A stretch of DNA of 64,000 nucleotides from Aminobacter aminovorans (lineage in GTDB: Bacteria; Pseudomonadota; Alphaproteobacteria; Rhizobiales; Rhizobiaceae), in the NCBI RefSeq assembly GCF_900445235.1, contig NZ_UFSM01000001.1, positions 3,797,501-3,861,500 on the forward strand, read 5' to 3'. The notes beneath the pieces are model-generated. The model ran no database searches, had not been told where the DNA came from, and saw only the letters and a list, made by a program, of their open reading frames with translations. Below are positions 34,165 through 42,968 of this stretch, piece after piece. Made by a program: the position numbers and the translations under genes. Each line of letters begins with the position of its first letter. Within the stretch, counting starts at the first letter, position 1.

Positions 34165-34922
34165 TGCCATCCTACGCCTGGTCGGCGCTCAGCGTCGCTG
34201 TCGTCGTGATCTTCTGGCAAATGGCCTCGACCTGGCTGGTCGATCCCATGTTCCTGCCCGCACCGCTCGCCGTGCTCAACGGCGCCGGACAGATGCTGGC
34301 GGAGGGTACCCTCACTCAGTCCATTCTGGTGTCGATGATGCGTATTCTCTCGGGCTGGTTTCTCGGCAGCGCCATTGCCATTCCGATCGGGCTCGCCGTC
34401 GGCGTCTCGCCGGTGGCGCGTCACCTGGTCGACCCGTTCATCCACTTCTTCCGCTTCGTTCCGGCCATCGCGCTGGTGACCTTGTTCATCATCTGGTTCG
34501 GCGTAGGCGAGATGTCGAAGATCATCCTGATCGCCTATGCGACGGCCTTCATCGTGATGGTCAACACGGCCAGCGGCGTGTCCTCGATCTCGCAGGACAA
34601 GCTGAATGCCGCCCGCTGCCTCGGCGCCAACGAGCGGCAGGTGTTCTTCAAGGTGATGATCCCGGCCTCCCTGCCCTCGATCTATGTCGGCATGCGGCTG
34701 GCGCTCGCCTCGTCCTTCCTCGTCATCGCGGCCGCCGAAATGCTCGCCGCCGATGCCGGGCTCGGCTACATCATCTGGACCTCGCGCCTCTACTTCCAGG
34801 TCGACTGGATGTTCGCGGCAATCATCGCGCTCGGCCTTCTCGGCTTTGCCACCGATCGGCTGTGGCGGCTGCTCGGGCGGACGCTGCTCAAGCGCTATTT
34901 GCGCGGCGTCACCGGCTACTGA
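34149..34922 (+). CDS. ABC permease, SsuC/TauC-like (second set)
   Basis: A 257-residue membrane permease with about six helices. The coupling loop reads AARCLGANERQVFFKVMIPA near residue 155, and ASSFLVIAAAEMLAADAGLGY matches the SsuC family. It overlaps the ATPase gene by 16 bases. Sulfatase copy 3 follows after 65 bases, completing the same order (binding protein, ATPase, permease, sulfatase) as the mirror operon. Confidence 0.9.
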   Translation: MGAKLMPSYAWSALSVAVVVIFWQMASTWLVDPMFLPAPLAVLNGAGQMLAEGTLTQSILVSMMRILSGWFLGSAIAIPIGLAVGVSPVARHLVDPFIHFFRFVPAIALVTLFIIWFGVGEMSKIILIAYATAFIVMVNTASGVSSISQDKLNAARCLGANERQVFFKVMIPASLPSIYVGMRLALASSFLVIAAAEMLAADAGLGYIIWTSRLYFQVDWMFAAIIALGLLGFATDRLWRLLGRTLLKRYLRGVTGY

Positions 34923-34987
34923 TCCATCGGCCGGGCCGTCCCCTCCTGAAGCGGCCCGGCGACCATCTCACATGATCGGGGTAGAGC

Positions 34988-37222
34988 ATGACTTCCGAAT
35001 TTCGCGGACATATCGGCCGCACGCACCATGAATCCGAGCGCGACTATGCCGACATTCCGGTCGGCCCGGCCGGCAAGCCGAATGTCATCTATGTCGTGCT
35101 CGACGACGTCGGCTACTCCGACCTCGGTTGTTTCGGCTCGTCCATCGACACGCCGAACTTCGATTCACTCGCCGATAACGGACTGCGCTACAGCAATTTC
35201 CACACCACCACGCTGTGCTCGCCGACACGTGCCTGCCTGCTGACCGGGCGCAACCACCACTCGGTCGGCATGCGCTATCTGGCCAATGCCGACATGGGCT
35301 GGCCCTCGGGCCGCGGCGCGATCAGCCACCGCGCCGGCACGCTCGCCGAAATGCTCAAGCTGCAGGGTTATGCGACCTATGCGGTCGGCAAATGGCACCT
35401 TGCGCCGACCGAAAACGCCAATGCGGCCGGCCCCTTCGATCAGTGGCCGCTCGGCCGCGGCTTCGAGCGCTTCTATGGCTTCATGAATGGCAGCACCGAC
35501 CAGTTCCACCCGGAACTCTGCCAGGACAACCAGCAGGTTCCGCCGCCGGCGACACCCGAACAGGGCTACCATTTGTCCGACGACCTTTCGGACCGCGCGG
35601 TGCGCTACATCGCCGACAAGATGGCGATCTGGCCAGACAAGCCGTTCTTCCTCTATCTCTGCTACGGCGCCGGGCATTTCCCGCACCAGGCGCCGGAGTC
35701 CGCACTGGCCCGATATCGCGGCCGCTTCGGCCATGGCTGGGACGAAGAACGCGTGCAGAGGCTGGCCAAGCAGAAGGCGATGGGCCTCGTTCCGGAAAGC
35801 ACCGAACTGCCGCCGCCAAATCCCGGAGTGCGTGCCTGGGCCGAACTCTCGCCGGAAGAACGCGAGGTGTCTGAGCATATGCAGGAGGCCTATGCCGCGC
35901 TTTTGGGCCATACCGACGCCGCCTTCGGCAAGCTGCTGGACTTCCTCGACCGCACCGGCATTCGCGACAACACGATCATCGTGCTGATATCCGACAATGG
36001 CGCGTCCACCGATTGCGATCCTGACGGCACGACCAATGTGCTGCGCTGGTTCAACCGCCTGCCTGAGGACTATGCCGTGTCGCGCGAGCGCATGGCGGAA
36101 ATCGGCACGGCACGCAGCTCGGGCAACTATCCCTGGGGCTGGGCGCAGGCGTCGAACACGCCGCTCAAGCTCTACAAGAGCTTCACCCATGGCGGCGGCG
36201 TGCGCGACCCGATGATCTTTTCGTGGCCTTCAGGCATATCAGACAAGGGCGAGGTGCGCAGCCAATTCACCCATGTCACCGACATTACGCCGACAATCAT
36301 GCAGCTCTGCGGCGTCACCCCGCCCGAAAGCATCAACGGCGTGGCACAGATGCCGATCCATGGCGAGAGCTTCGCCTATTCCTTCGACGCGCCGGATGCG
36401 GCAACCGCCAAGCAGTCGCAATATTTCGAGATGTACGGACATCGCAGCATCTGGCATCGCGGCTGGAAAGCCGTGACGCAGCACAAGGCCGGCAGCGATT
36501 TCGACAGCGAGCGCTGGGAGCTCTACCACCTCGACGAGGATTTCTCCGAGCTGCGCGACCTCTCCCAGGAAAGGCCGGAAAAGCTCGCCGAGATGAAGGA
36601 ACGCTGGTGGGCGGAAGCCGGCCGCTACGGCGTCATGCCTCTCGACGACAGCGACGTGCTGTTCAAGCCGCCCTACAGGCCCGGCGCACCACGCTGGCGC
36701 AACGAGTGCAGCTACTTCCCGCCGATCTCCTCGATACCTGCGGAAGCCGCGCCGATGACGCAGGACGTCTCGCACCGCATAACCGTCGAGATCGAGCGCA
36801 GCGATGCGAGCCAGGGCGGCGCGCTCGTCTGCTTCGGCAGCTGCCATGGTGGCTACGCGCTCGACGTCATCGAGAACCGGCTGGTCTACACCTACAACTA
36901 TGCCGGCTTCGAAGTCAGCCGCCTCATCTCGGACCGGGACCTGCCGCTCGGCAAGACGACTGTCGCCTTCGAATTCGATAAGACCGGCACGCTCAAGGGA
37001 CGCGGCCGCCTGACGGTCGACGGCCAGCCGGCCGGCGAACATGTGTTCGAACGCACCCTGCTCAGGCTGTCGCTGTCGCCGCTGATGTTCGGGCGCAGCA
37101 ACGCCGAACCGGTCGATCCGGACAGGCAGACGAACCCGGATTTTTCGGGCCGTATCCTGCGCATCGACTACGCCATCGCAGATGATCGCGAGGTCGGCCC
37201 GCCCAGCCTCGACGTGGACTGA
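34988..37222 (+). CDS. Cys-type arylsulfatase, copy 3
   Basis: A 744-residue formylglycine-dependent sulfatase with CSPTR at Cys77, metal ligands in IYVVLDDVGYSDLG (Asp39-Asp40) and VLISDNGAS, and Lys/His in AVGKWHLA. The C-terminal beta-rich domain includes VCFGSCHGGYALDVIENRLVY. No signal peptide is evident. It is last in the GntR-led operon, which has no FGE of its own; formylglycine formation must come from the FGEs of the neighbouring operons. It shares the terminal REVGPPS/REIVPPS region with copy 2, supporting common descent. Confidence 0.92.
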   Translation: MTSEFRGHIGRTHHESERDYADIPVGPAGKPNVIYVVLDDVGYSDLGCFGSSIDTPNFDSLADNGLRYSNFHTTTLCSPTRACLLTGRNHHSVGMRYLANADMGWPSGRGAISHRAGTLAEMLKLQGYATYAVGKWHLAPTENANAAGPFDQWPLGRGFERFYGFMNGSTDQFHPELCQDNQQVPPPATPEQGYHLSDDLSDRAVRYIADKMAIWPDKPFFLYLCYGAGHFPHQAPESALARYRGRFGHGWDEERVQRLAKQKAMGLVPESTELPPPNPGVRAWAELSPEEREVSEHMQEAYAALLGHTDAAFGKLLDFLDRTGIRDNTIIVLISDNGASTDCDPDGTTNVLRWFNRLPEDYAVSRERMAEIGTARSSGNYPWGWAQASNTPLKLYKSFTHGGGVRDPMIFSWPSGISDKGEVRSQFTHVTDITPTIMQLCGVTPPESINGVAQMPIHGESFAYSFDAPDAATAKQSQYFEMYGHRSIWHRGWKAVTQHKAGSDFDSERWELYHLDEDFSELRDLSQERPEKLAEMKERWWAEAGRYGVMPLDDSDVLFKPPYRPGAPRWRNECSYFPPISSIPAEAAPMTQDVSHRITVEIERSDASQGGALVCFGSCHGGYALDVIENRLVYTYNYAGFEVSRLISDRDLPLGKTTVAFEFDKTGTLKGRGRLTVDGQPAGEHVFERTLLRLSLSPLMFGRSNAEPVDPDRQTNPDFSGRILRIDYAIADDREVGPPSLDVD

Positions 37223-37311
37223 CCAGCATGTCGCGCAGACCGGTCGAAGGACTATCGCTCCGTTGACCAGCGACATCCGTTTCGACTGTCGCCGCTCGTT
37301 CCGGCGGTTGA

Positions 37312-37377
37312 TCAAACGCCGGCTTCGATCAGATGCATATGTGCGTCCTGAAAGCCCGGTAGCAGCGCGGCATCACC
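37312..37377 (-). pseudogene. Relic of an amidohydrolase (YtcJ-like) N-terminal metal motif
   Basis: On the minus strand a short stretch translates as GDAALLPGFQDAHMHLIEAG followed by one residue and a stop. LPGFxDAHxHL is the metal-binding signature of YtcJ/imidazolonepropionase-type amidohydrolases and normally lies about 60 residues into a protein of roughly 500. No matching upstream or downstream coding continues, so this looks like a decayed fragment between the sulfatase and LysR genes. Confidence 0.4.
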
Positions 37378-37407
37378 GGGCTGCTGGGTCCTTCTTTCGC
37401 GTATGGT

Positions 37408-38340
37408 TCAAAGCGTCGGGCCGACAGCTCCAGTTGCTGCCGACTTATCGCTGGAAGGTGCTGCGGCAGCCTCCGATCGCATCAATTCGCCGGCCAGCCA
37501 GTCATGCAGCTTGCGGATCGCCCTGTCCTTGCGGCGGGCCGGTGCGGCGATGAAATAATAGGCGCCGAGCCGGATGTCGGTGTCGAACAGCTCGACGAGG
37601 CGGCCCCTGGCCATTTCGTTGCCTGTCGTCAGCCGTGTCGCCAGTGCGACGCCCTGCCCGGCCAGAGCGGCTTCGAAGCCAAGGCTGGCGTCCCAAAGGC
37701 GCGGACCCTGCAGCGCGTCATGCGCCACGCCGGCCTTGCGAAACCAGTCGGCCCATTGCTGGCGGTTTTCCTCGTGGATCAGCGGTGCCCGCACAAGTGC
37801 AGCAATGCTTTCCAGGGGACCTGCCGCATCCAGCCATTGCCGGCTGGCCACCGGAAACATCCTGGGATGAACGAGCAAGGTCGCTCCGACAGGAAGGTCG
37901 TCGGGGTCGCCGAAGCCGACCATCACATCGGCCTCGCCGACCGAGAAATCCGGCAGCCGGTCGATGGCGCGAAACACCAGTTCCGTGTCGCCGAGCAGAT
38001 GCTGCATCTCAGGCAGCCTCGGCCCCAGCCAGCGCGTCGCCAGGCCAGGCATGCACCACAGCCTGAGCGTCCGCCGATGCGAGGGCGGACGAAGTTCGGC
38101 CGTCGTTGCAGCGATCAGTTCGAAGGCCGTCGAGATGGCGGCATGGAAAATCTCGCCTTCGCGGGTGAGCCTGAGGCCCCGGGGACTGGACGCGACGAGT
38201 TTCACCGCCATCCAGAATTCGAGGTTCTTGACATGGCGGCTGACCACCGAATGGCTGACGCCGAGATCGTTGGCCGCCTTGCGCATCGAGCCCATGCGCC
38301 CCGCCGCCTCGAAGGCGCGGATCATCTGCAGCGGCGGCAT
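37408..38340 (-). CDS. LysR-family regulator, GcvA-like, of gabTD
   Basis: About 310 residues. The DNA-binding domain reads LQMIRAFEAAGRMGSMRKAA and then LGVSHSVVSRHVKNLEFWMA. The effector domain has features of the GcvA/AmpR branch, such as LRLWCMPGLATRWLGPRLPE near residue 95 and a GQGVALATRL segment near residue 235. ATG at 38340 is the probable start; the frame is open 33 codons upstream without a better-placed ATG. It is divergent from gabT with a dyad in between, so it probably regulates GABA catabolism. Confidence 0.85.
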   Translation of the reverse strand: MPPLQMIRAFEAAGRMGSMRKAANDLGVSHSVVSRHVKNLEFWMAVKLVASSPRGLRLTREGEIFHAAISTAFELIAATTAELRPPSHRRTLRLWCMPGLATRWLGPRLPEMQHLLGDTELVFRAIDRLPDFSVGEADVMVGFGDPDDLPVGATLLVHPRMFPVASRQWLDAAGPLESIAALVRAPLIHEENRQQWADWFRKAGVAHDALQGPRLWDASLGFEAALAGQGVALATRLTTGNEMARGRLVELFDTDIRLGAYYFIAAPARRKDRAIRKLHDWLAGELMRSEAAAAPSSDKSAATGAVGPTL

Positions 38341-38418
38341 CGCCTGATGCGGCTGGTCTTTCTCGACGGACCGGCGTCTTCGAATGTCGGTGTTCAAGCA
38401 GAGGCCCCTGGACAGTCT

Positions 38419-38439
38419 GTGGTGCACTGGAGGCACCAC
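38419..38439. promoter_or_regulatory. LysR-type dyad upstream of gabT
   Basis: GTGGTGC at 38419-38425 and GCACCAC at 38433-38439 form a perfect 7-bp inverted repeat with a seven-base spacer, in the 177-base divergent promoter between the LysR gene and gabT. Size and position fit a LysR recognition box. Confidence 0.5.
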
Positions 38440-38517
38440 CGCATCTAAATCAATCGCGCACTGCTTGCCAAGGATTGCCGCTAGGTTGCCGCCAGAATCT
38501 TACGGAGCACCTCCCCC

Positions 38518-39804
38518 ATGACCACCAACACCACCTTGCTGGCCCGCCGGTCGGCGGCAGTCGCACGCGGCGTCGCAACGGCCTTCCCCGTCTTTGCCGG
38601 CAAGGCGGAAGGCGCCGAGATCTGGGACGTCGAGGGGCGCCGCTACATCGATTTTGCCGCCGGAATCGCGGTTCTCAATACCGGCCACCGTCACCCCAAG
38701 GTGATCGCCGCCGCGAAGCAGCAGCTCGACGCCTACACCCATACCGCCTTCCAGGTGCTGCCCTACGAACCCTATGTCGCGCTGTGCGAGCGCCTGAACG
38801 CGCTGGCGCCCTTCTCCGGCGAGGCAAAGTCGATCCTGTTTTCGACCGGCGCGGAAGCTGTCGAAAACGCCATCAAGATCGCCAAGGCAGCGACCGGCCG
38901 GCCCGGCATCATCGCCTTTGCCGGCGGTTTCCACGGCCGCACGGCGATGACCATGGCGCTGACCGGCAAGGTCGCGCCCTATAAGCATAAATTCGGCCTG
39001 TCGCCCGCCGGCGTCTTTCACGTGCCGTTCCCGGCGACGCCACTGGATGTCGACGTCTCGGATGCGCTGCACGCGCTGCAGCTTCTGTTCCGCGCCGACA
39101 TCGCGCCGTCTGACGTCGCTGCGATCATCATCGAGCCGGTCCAGGGTGAAGGCGGCTTCTGGCCCGCCCCTGTCGAGCTTCTCAAGGCGCTCAGGGAAAT
39201 CTGCAACAGCCACGGCATCGTGCTGATCGCCGACGAGGTGCAGACGGGGTTCGCGCGCACCGGCAGCATGTTCGGCATCGAACATTCCGGCGTCGAGCCC
39301 GACATCATCACCGTCGCCAAGGCGCTCGGCGGCGGCTTCCCGCTGGCTGGCGTCGTCGGGCGCGCGGCGATCATGGACGCTGCCGAACCGGGCGGGCTGG
39401 GCGGCACCTATGCCGGCAATCCGGTCGCCTGTGCGGCCGCCCTCGCCGTGCTCGACATCATCAAGGACGAAGGCCTTGTCGCCCGTGCCAATGAGATCGG
39501 GGCGACGATGCGCACTGCCCTGGACCGGATTGCGCAGCGCAACGACGCAGTGCCGATGTCGTCGATCCGCGGCCCAGGCGCCATGGTCGCCTTCGACATC
39601 GTCGCCGAGCGTGGCACCAACACCCCTGACGCCGAGACGACAAGGAAGGTGGTGCAGGCGGCACTCGGCCATGGGCTGGTGCTTCTGTCCTGCGGCGTAT
39701 TCGGCAACACCGTCCGCCTGCTCTGCCCGCTGACGATTTCCGATGCGCTGCTTGGGGAAGGACTGGACCTCCTCGAGCGCGCGCTCGTCTCCGCCAACGC
39801 CTAG
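38518..39804 (+). CDS. gabT: 4-aminobutyrate aminotransferase
   Basis: A 428-residue class III PLP aminotransferase converting GABA and 2-oxoglutarate to succinate semialdehyde and glutamate. LFSTGAEAVENAIKIAKAAT and FAGGFHGRTAMTMALTGK are family landmarks. The PLP-site Asp is in LIADEVQTGFARTG and the Schiff-base Lys in ITVAKALGGGFPLAG. It lies eight bases upstream of the semialdehyde dehydrogenase gene, completing the GABA shunt, and downstream of a divergent LysR gene. Closely related 5-aminovalerate aminotransferases are the main alternative. Confidence 0.93.
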   Translation: MTTNTTLLARRSAAVARGVATAFPVFAGKAEGAEIWDVEGRRYIDFAAGIAVLNTGHRHPKVIAAAKQQLDAYTHTAFQVLPYEPYVALCERLNALAPFSGEAKSILFSTGAEAVENAIKIAKAATGRPGIIAFAGGFHGRTAMTMALTGKVAPYKHKFGLSPAGVFHVPFPATPLDVDVSDALHALQLLFRADIAPSDVAAIIIEPVQGEGGFWPAPVELLKALREICNSHGIVLIADEVQTGFARTGSMFGIEHSGVEPDIITVAKALGGGFPLAGVVGRAAIMDAAEPGGLGGTYAGNPVACAAALAVLDIIKDEGLVARANEIGATMRTALDRIAQRNDAVPMSSIRGPGAMVAFDIVAERGTNTPDAETTRKVVQAALGHGLVLLSCGVFGNTVRLLCPLTISDALLGEGLDLLERALVSANA

Positions 39805-39812
39805 GAGCCGTC

Positions 39813-41279
39813 ATGCGCACGCTCGAAGACAATGGCCTCATGAAGACGCAGGCCTTCATCGACGGCTGCTTTGTCGGGTCTGCCGACACGCCTGTCACCG
39901 ATCCGGCCTCTGGCGCAGTCATCGCCCATGTCCCCAACCTTGGCGAGGACGCAGCCACCCAAGCCGTCGAGGCGGCTTCCAGGGCGTTCCGGCCCTGGGC
40001 GGCGAAGACGGCGAAGGAGCGCTCGGCAACGCTGCGGCGCTGGTTCGAGCTGATCGTTGCGGCACGCAGCGACCTTGCCACCATCCTGACCAGCGAACAG
40101 GGCAAGCCCTTCGCCGAAGCACTCGGCGAGATCGACTATGCCGCCTCCTATGTCGAGTTCTATGCCGAGGAGGCCAAGCGTATTGCCGGCGAGATCCTGC
40201 CGTCACACCGCCCCGACGCCCGTATCCTGGTGCAGCGGCAGCCGCTCGGCGTGGTGGCGGCGATCACGCCATGGAACTTCCCGGCGGCGATGATCACCCG
40301 CAAGGTCGCGCCCGCCCTCGCCGCAGGCTGCACCGTCGTGGTCAAGCCGGCGCCCGAGACGCCGCTGACCGCTCTCGCTCTGGCCGAACTGGCACGGCGC
40401 GCCGGCTTCCCGGCCGGCAGCTTCAATGTCGTCACCGGCGATGCGATCGCCATAGGCGGCGTGCTGACATCGCATCCGGCGGTGCGGCTCGTCGGCTTCA
40501 CCGGCTCGACGCCGACAGGCAAGCTGCTGATGCGGCAGGCGGCCGGCACGGTCAAACGTGTCGCCCTCGAGCTTGGCGGCAATGCCCCTTTCATCGTCTT
40601 CGACGACGCCGATGTCGACGCAGCGGTCGAAGGGGCGATGGCTTCCAAATTCAGGAACTCCGGCCAGACCTGCGTCTGCACCAACCGCATCTACGTCCAG
40701 TCGGCCGTCCATGACGTCTTCGTCGCCAGGCTGACGGAGCGGGTGAAGCAGTTGCGGGTCGGCTGCGGCTTCGACGACGGCGTCGTCCAGGGGCCGCTGA
40801 TCTCGGAACGCGCCATAGCCAAGGTCGAAGCGCATATCGCGGACGCGCTCGGCAAGGGCGCCGAGATTGCCGCCGGCGGCAAGCGCCACGCGCTTGGCGG
40901 CACCTTCTTCGAACCGACAGTCATCACCGGCGCTGCGGCCGACATGCTGTTGGCGCAGGACGAAACCTTTGGGCCGCTGGCACCCATATTCCGCTTCGAG
41001 ACAGAGGCCGAGGTGCTGCAGGCGGCGAATGCGACCGAGACCGGGCTCGCCGCTTATTTCTTCACGCGCGATTCGGCGCGGGTGTTCCGGATGATGGAGC
41101 GGCTCGAATTCGGCATGGTCGGCGTCAACACCGGGCTGATCTCGACCGAACTGGCGCCCTTCGGCGGCGTCAAGGAAAGCGGCAATTCGCGCGAGGGCTC
41201 CCATCACGGCATCCTCGAATTCACCGAGCTCAAATATGCCTGCATCGGCGGCATCGATGCGGCGGGCCGAGATGGATAG
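39813..41279 (+). CDS. gabD: Succinate-semialdehyde dehydrogenase
   Basis: A 488-residue NAD(P)-dependent ALDH oxidising succinate semialdehyde to succinate. Landmarks are VVAAITPWNFPAAMITRKVA, the GSTPTGKLL NAD loop, the general base in LELGGNAPF and the catalytic Cys in NSGQTCVCTN near residue 288. The paired Cys two residues after the nucleophile is characteristic of GabD. ATG at 39813 has AGGAG five bases upstream; the internal ATG at 39840 is an alternative. It forms a two-gene operon with gabT. Confidence 0.93.
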   Translation: MRTLEDNGLMKTQAFIDGCFVGSADTPVTDPASGAVIAHVPNLGEDAATQAVEAASRAFRPWAAKTAKERSATLRRWFELIVAARSDLATILTSEQGKPFAEALGEIDYAASYVEFYAEEAKRIAGEILPSHRPDARILVQRQPLGVVAAITPWNFPAAMITRKVAPALAAGCTVVVKPAPETPLTALALAELARRAGFPAGSFNVVTGDAIAIGGVLTSHPAVRLVGFTGSTPTGKLLMRQAAGTVKRVALELGGNAPFIVFDDADVDAAVEGAMASKFRNSGQTCVCTNRIYVQSAVHDVFVARLTERVKQLRVGCGFDDGVVQGPLISERAIAKVEAHIADALGKGAEIAAGGKRHALGGTFFEPTVITGAAADMLLAQDETFGPLAPIFRFETEAEVLQAANATETGLAAYFFTRDSARVFRMMERLEFGMVGVNTGLISTELAPFGGVKESGNSREGSHHGILEFTELKYACIGGIDAAGRDG

Positions 41280-41562
41280 CGCCGCGACCATGCCCAAGCT
41301 GATGGCGACGGCGACCACCTGCGGCCGTCGCCGATGAGACGGCCCAGATCGGCGGCACCCGCCCGCTGATGCTGGTCAACCGGATCCATGAGGAAGTCGC
41401 GCGCTTCAGCCCGGCAATGCTCGGCTGACACTCCGAACGCGTCCTTGGGGTCGCCGAACGGCGTGGGCCGATCGCGCTCGGCGTCAGCGCCGAGCGCGAG
41501 TCCATCGCCGCGTCCATGTCCCAGCCGATCGACGCCGGATCCTCGGCCCGGCTGCTCCTGTT
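41280..41562. other. 283-bp gap with coding-like remnant but no assignable gene
   Basis: The region between convergent gabD and the NCS2 permease gene has no recognisable gene. On the plus strand a short stretch at about 41325-41427 translates without stops as a plausible protein tail, including RPLMLVNRIHEEVARFSPAM and a stop, without a start or a family match. It may be the 3' remnant of a lost gene, or noise. Confidence 0.3.
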
Positions 41563-42897
41563 TCAGCGCGAGCGCAGGAACTCGGGAAGGCGAACCAGGA
41601 CGATCTCGGCGACCATGACGGTCACCGCGCCGACCACGATGGAATGTGCGAGCATCTCGCCAAGGATCTGCGGCAGCCCGCCCGACAGGGCCCCGGCCAG
41701 CGCAGGAATGCCCAGCCCGGCCATCAGGCCGAGCGGGGCCACCATGTTCTTGACAGGTGAACCCCGGTCCTGGCTCGCCATCTGGATGCCGGTCATGACC
41801 ACGGTTGCCGCCGCCGGCAGGAACAGCCCGCCGACAACCGCCGCCGGTGTCGCCACCAGCACCGCTGCGACCTTGGGCAGGAATGCCAGGGCGATGAAGA
41901 TGAGGCCGGCGACGCGGACGACATGTCGGCTGGCGACGCCGGTCAGCCTGATGACGCCGAGATTCTGCGCGTATGCCGTGGTGCCGAAACCGCCGATCAG
42001 TGCTGCCAGCATCGAACCACCGGCTTCACCGGCAATGCCGGCATTGACGCGGCGGTCGTCGAGTTCGACGCCTGTAAGCCGCGCCGTCGCCTCATACATG
42101 CCCATGGCCTCGACGACGGCAACGACGAAGACGATGCACATGGTGATGGTGATCGCCGGGTCGAAGGTCAGCGCGCCATAGGGCAGCAGTTTCGGGAAGG
42201 CCAGCCAGGGCGCCTGGCCGACGCTGGAGAAGTCGAGCAGTCCAAGGCCCAGCGCCAGAACATCGCCGACGATGAGCGCTGTCAGGAAGCCGAACATGCG
42301 CAAGGTACCGCCGAAGGCGGCGCTGAGCAGCACGACCGCCGTCGTCACACAGGCCAGGAACAGGCTCGATCCCGTGGCAAAGCTTGGCGAGCCGATGCCG
42401 CCGAAGAACTCCATGAAGGTGAACCCCGCCAGTGCGACCCCCACAAGCGTGATGATCGTTCCGGAGACGGCCGGCGACAGCAGGCGCCGGAGCTTGGCAA
42501 ACTGGCCGCAGACGGAGGCAAGGAAGACGAGTGCCGCGCCGATGATCAGGCCGAGGCTTGCCGCGGAGATCGTCCCTGCCTTGTAATATCCGATGGCCAG
42601 TGGCGAAAAGGCCGAGGACGGCCCCTGCACCACCGGCAAGCGGACCAGCCTGGTGCTCTGCACGACGGTGACCACGCCTGCAGCGAGGAATGTGGCGGTC
42701 ACCAGATTTGTCGCCAGCGTGGCGGAGAACCCCGCCACCGAAGCGATGAAGATGGGATCGAGCCAGGCGTTGGACACGAGCGCCTGCTGAAGTCCCAATG
42801 CGAAGCGACGCTTGGCGGGGATGACCTCCTCGACATCCCCGACCATGCCATCGACCGCTTCAAGCTCGCCCATATGGGCATGAACATGATCAGTCAT
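41563..42897 (-). CDS. NCS2-family nucleobase permease (xanthine/uracil type)
   Basis: A 444-residue nucleobase:cation symporter-2 with about 14 membrane segments. Family landmarks are LPVVQGPSSAFSPLAIGY near residue 90 and, in transmembrane segment 10, GEAGGSMLAALIGGFGTTAYAQNLGVI with the substrate-site acidic residue. The central cytoplasmic loop includes VVAVVEAMGMYEATARLTG. ATG at 42897 has GGAGGAGG nine bases upstream. It is encoded 71 bases after the 8-oxoguanine-deaminase-like gene, so it probably imports a purine such as xanthine, urate or an oxidised guanine. Confidence 0.88.
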   Translation of the reverse strand: MTDHVHAHMGELEAVDGMVGDVEEVIPAKRRFALGLQQALVSNAWLDPIFIASVAGFSATLATNLVTATFLAAGVVTVVQSTRLVRLPVVQGPSSAFSPLAIGYYKAGTISAASLGLIIGAALVFLASVCGQFAKLRRLLSPAVSGTIITLVGVALAGFTFMEFFGGIGSPSFATGSSLFLACVTTAVVLLSAAFGGTLRMFGFLTALIVGDVLALGLGLLDFSSVGQAPWLAFPKLLPYGALTFDPAITITMCIVFVVAVVEAMGMYEATARLTGVELDDRRVNAGIAGEAGGSMLAALIGGFGTTAYAQNLGVIRLTGVASRHVVRVAGLIFIALAFLPKVAAVLVATPAAVVGGLFLPAAATVVMTGIQMASQDRGSPVKNMVAPLGLMAGLGIPALAGALSGGLPQILGEMLAHSIVVGAVTVMVAEIVLVRLPEFLRSR

Positions 42898-42968
42898 TGA
42901 TATACGACCTCCTCCCAGAAGTATGAGCCGCCTCCGCGGCAATAGATGAAATTGGGCCGATGGCCCGG

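Noticed and set aside
42898..42968. Second candidate purine riboswitch upstream of the NCS2 permease at 41563-42897
   Set aside because: It shares CTGGGAGGA with the other leader, but no matching stem partner forms; that string is simply a frequent ribosome-binding site here (also before glpS).
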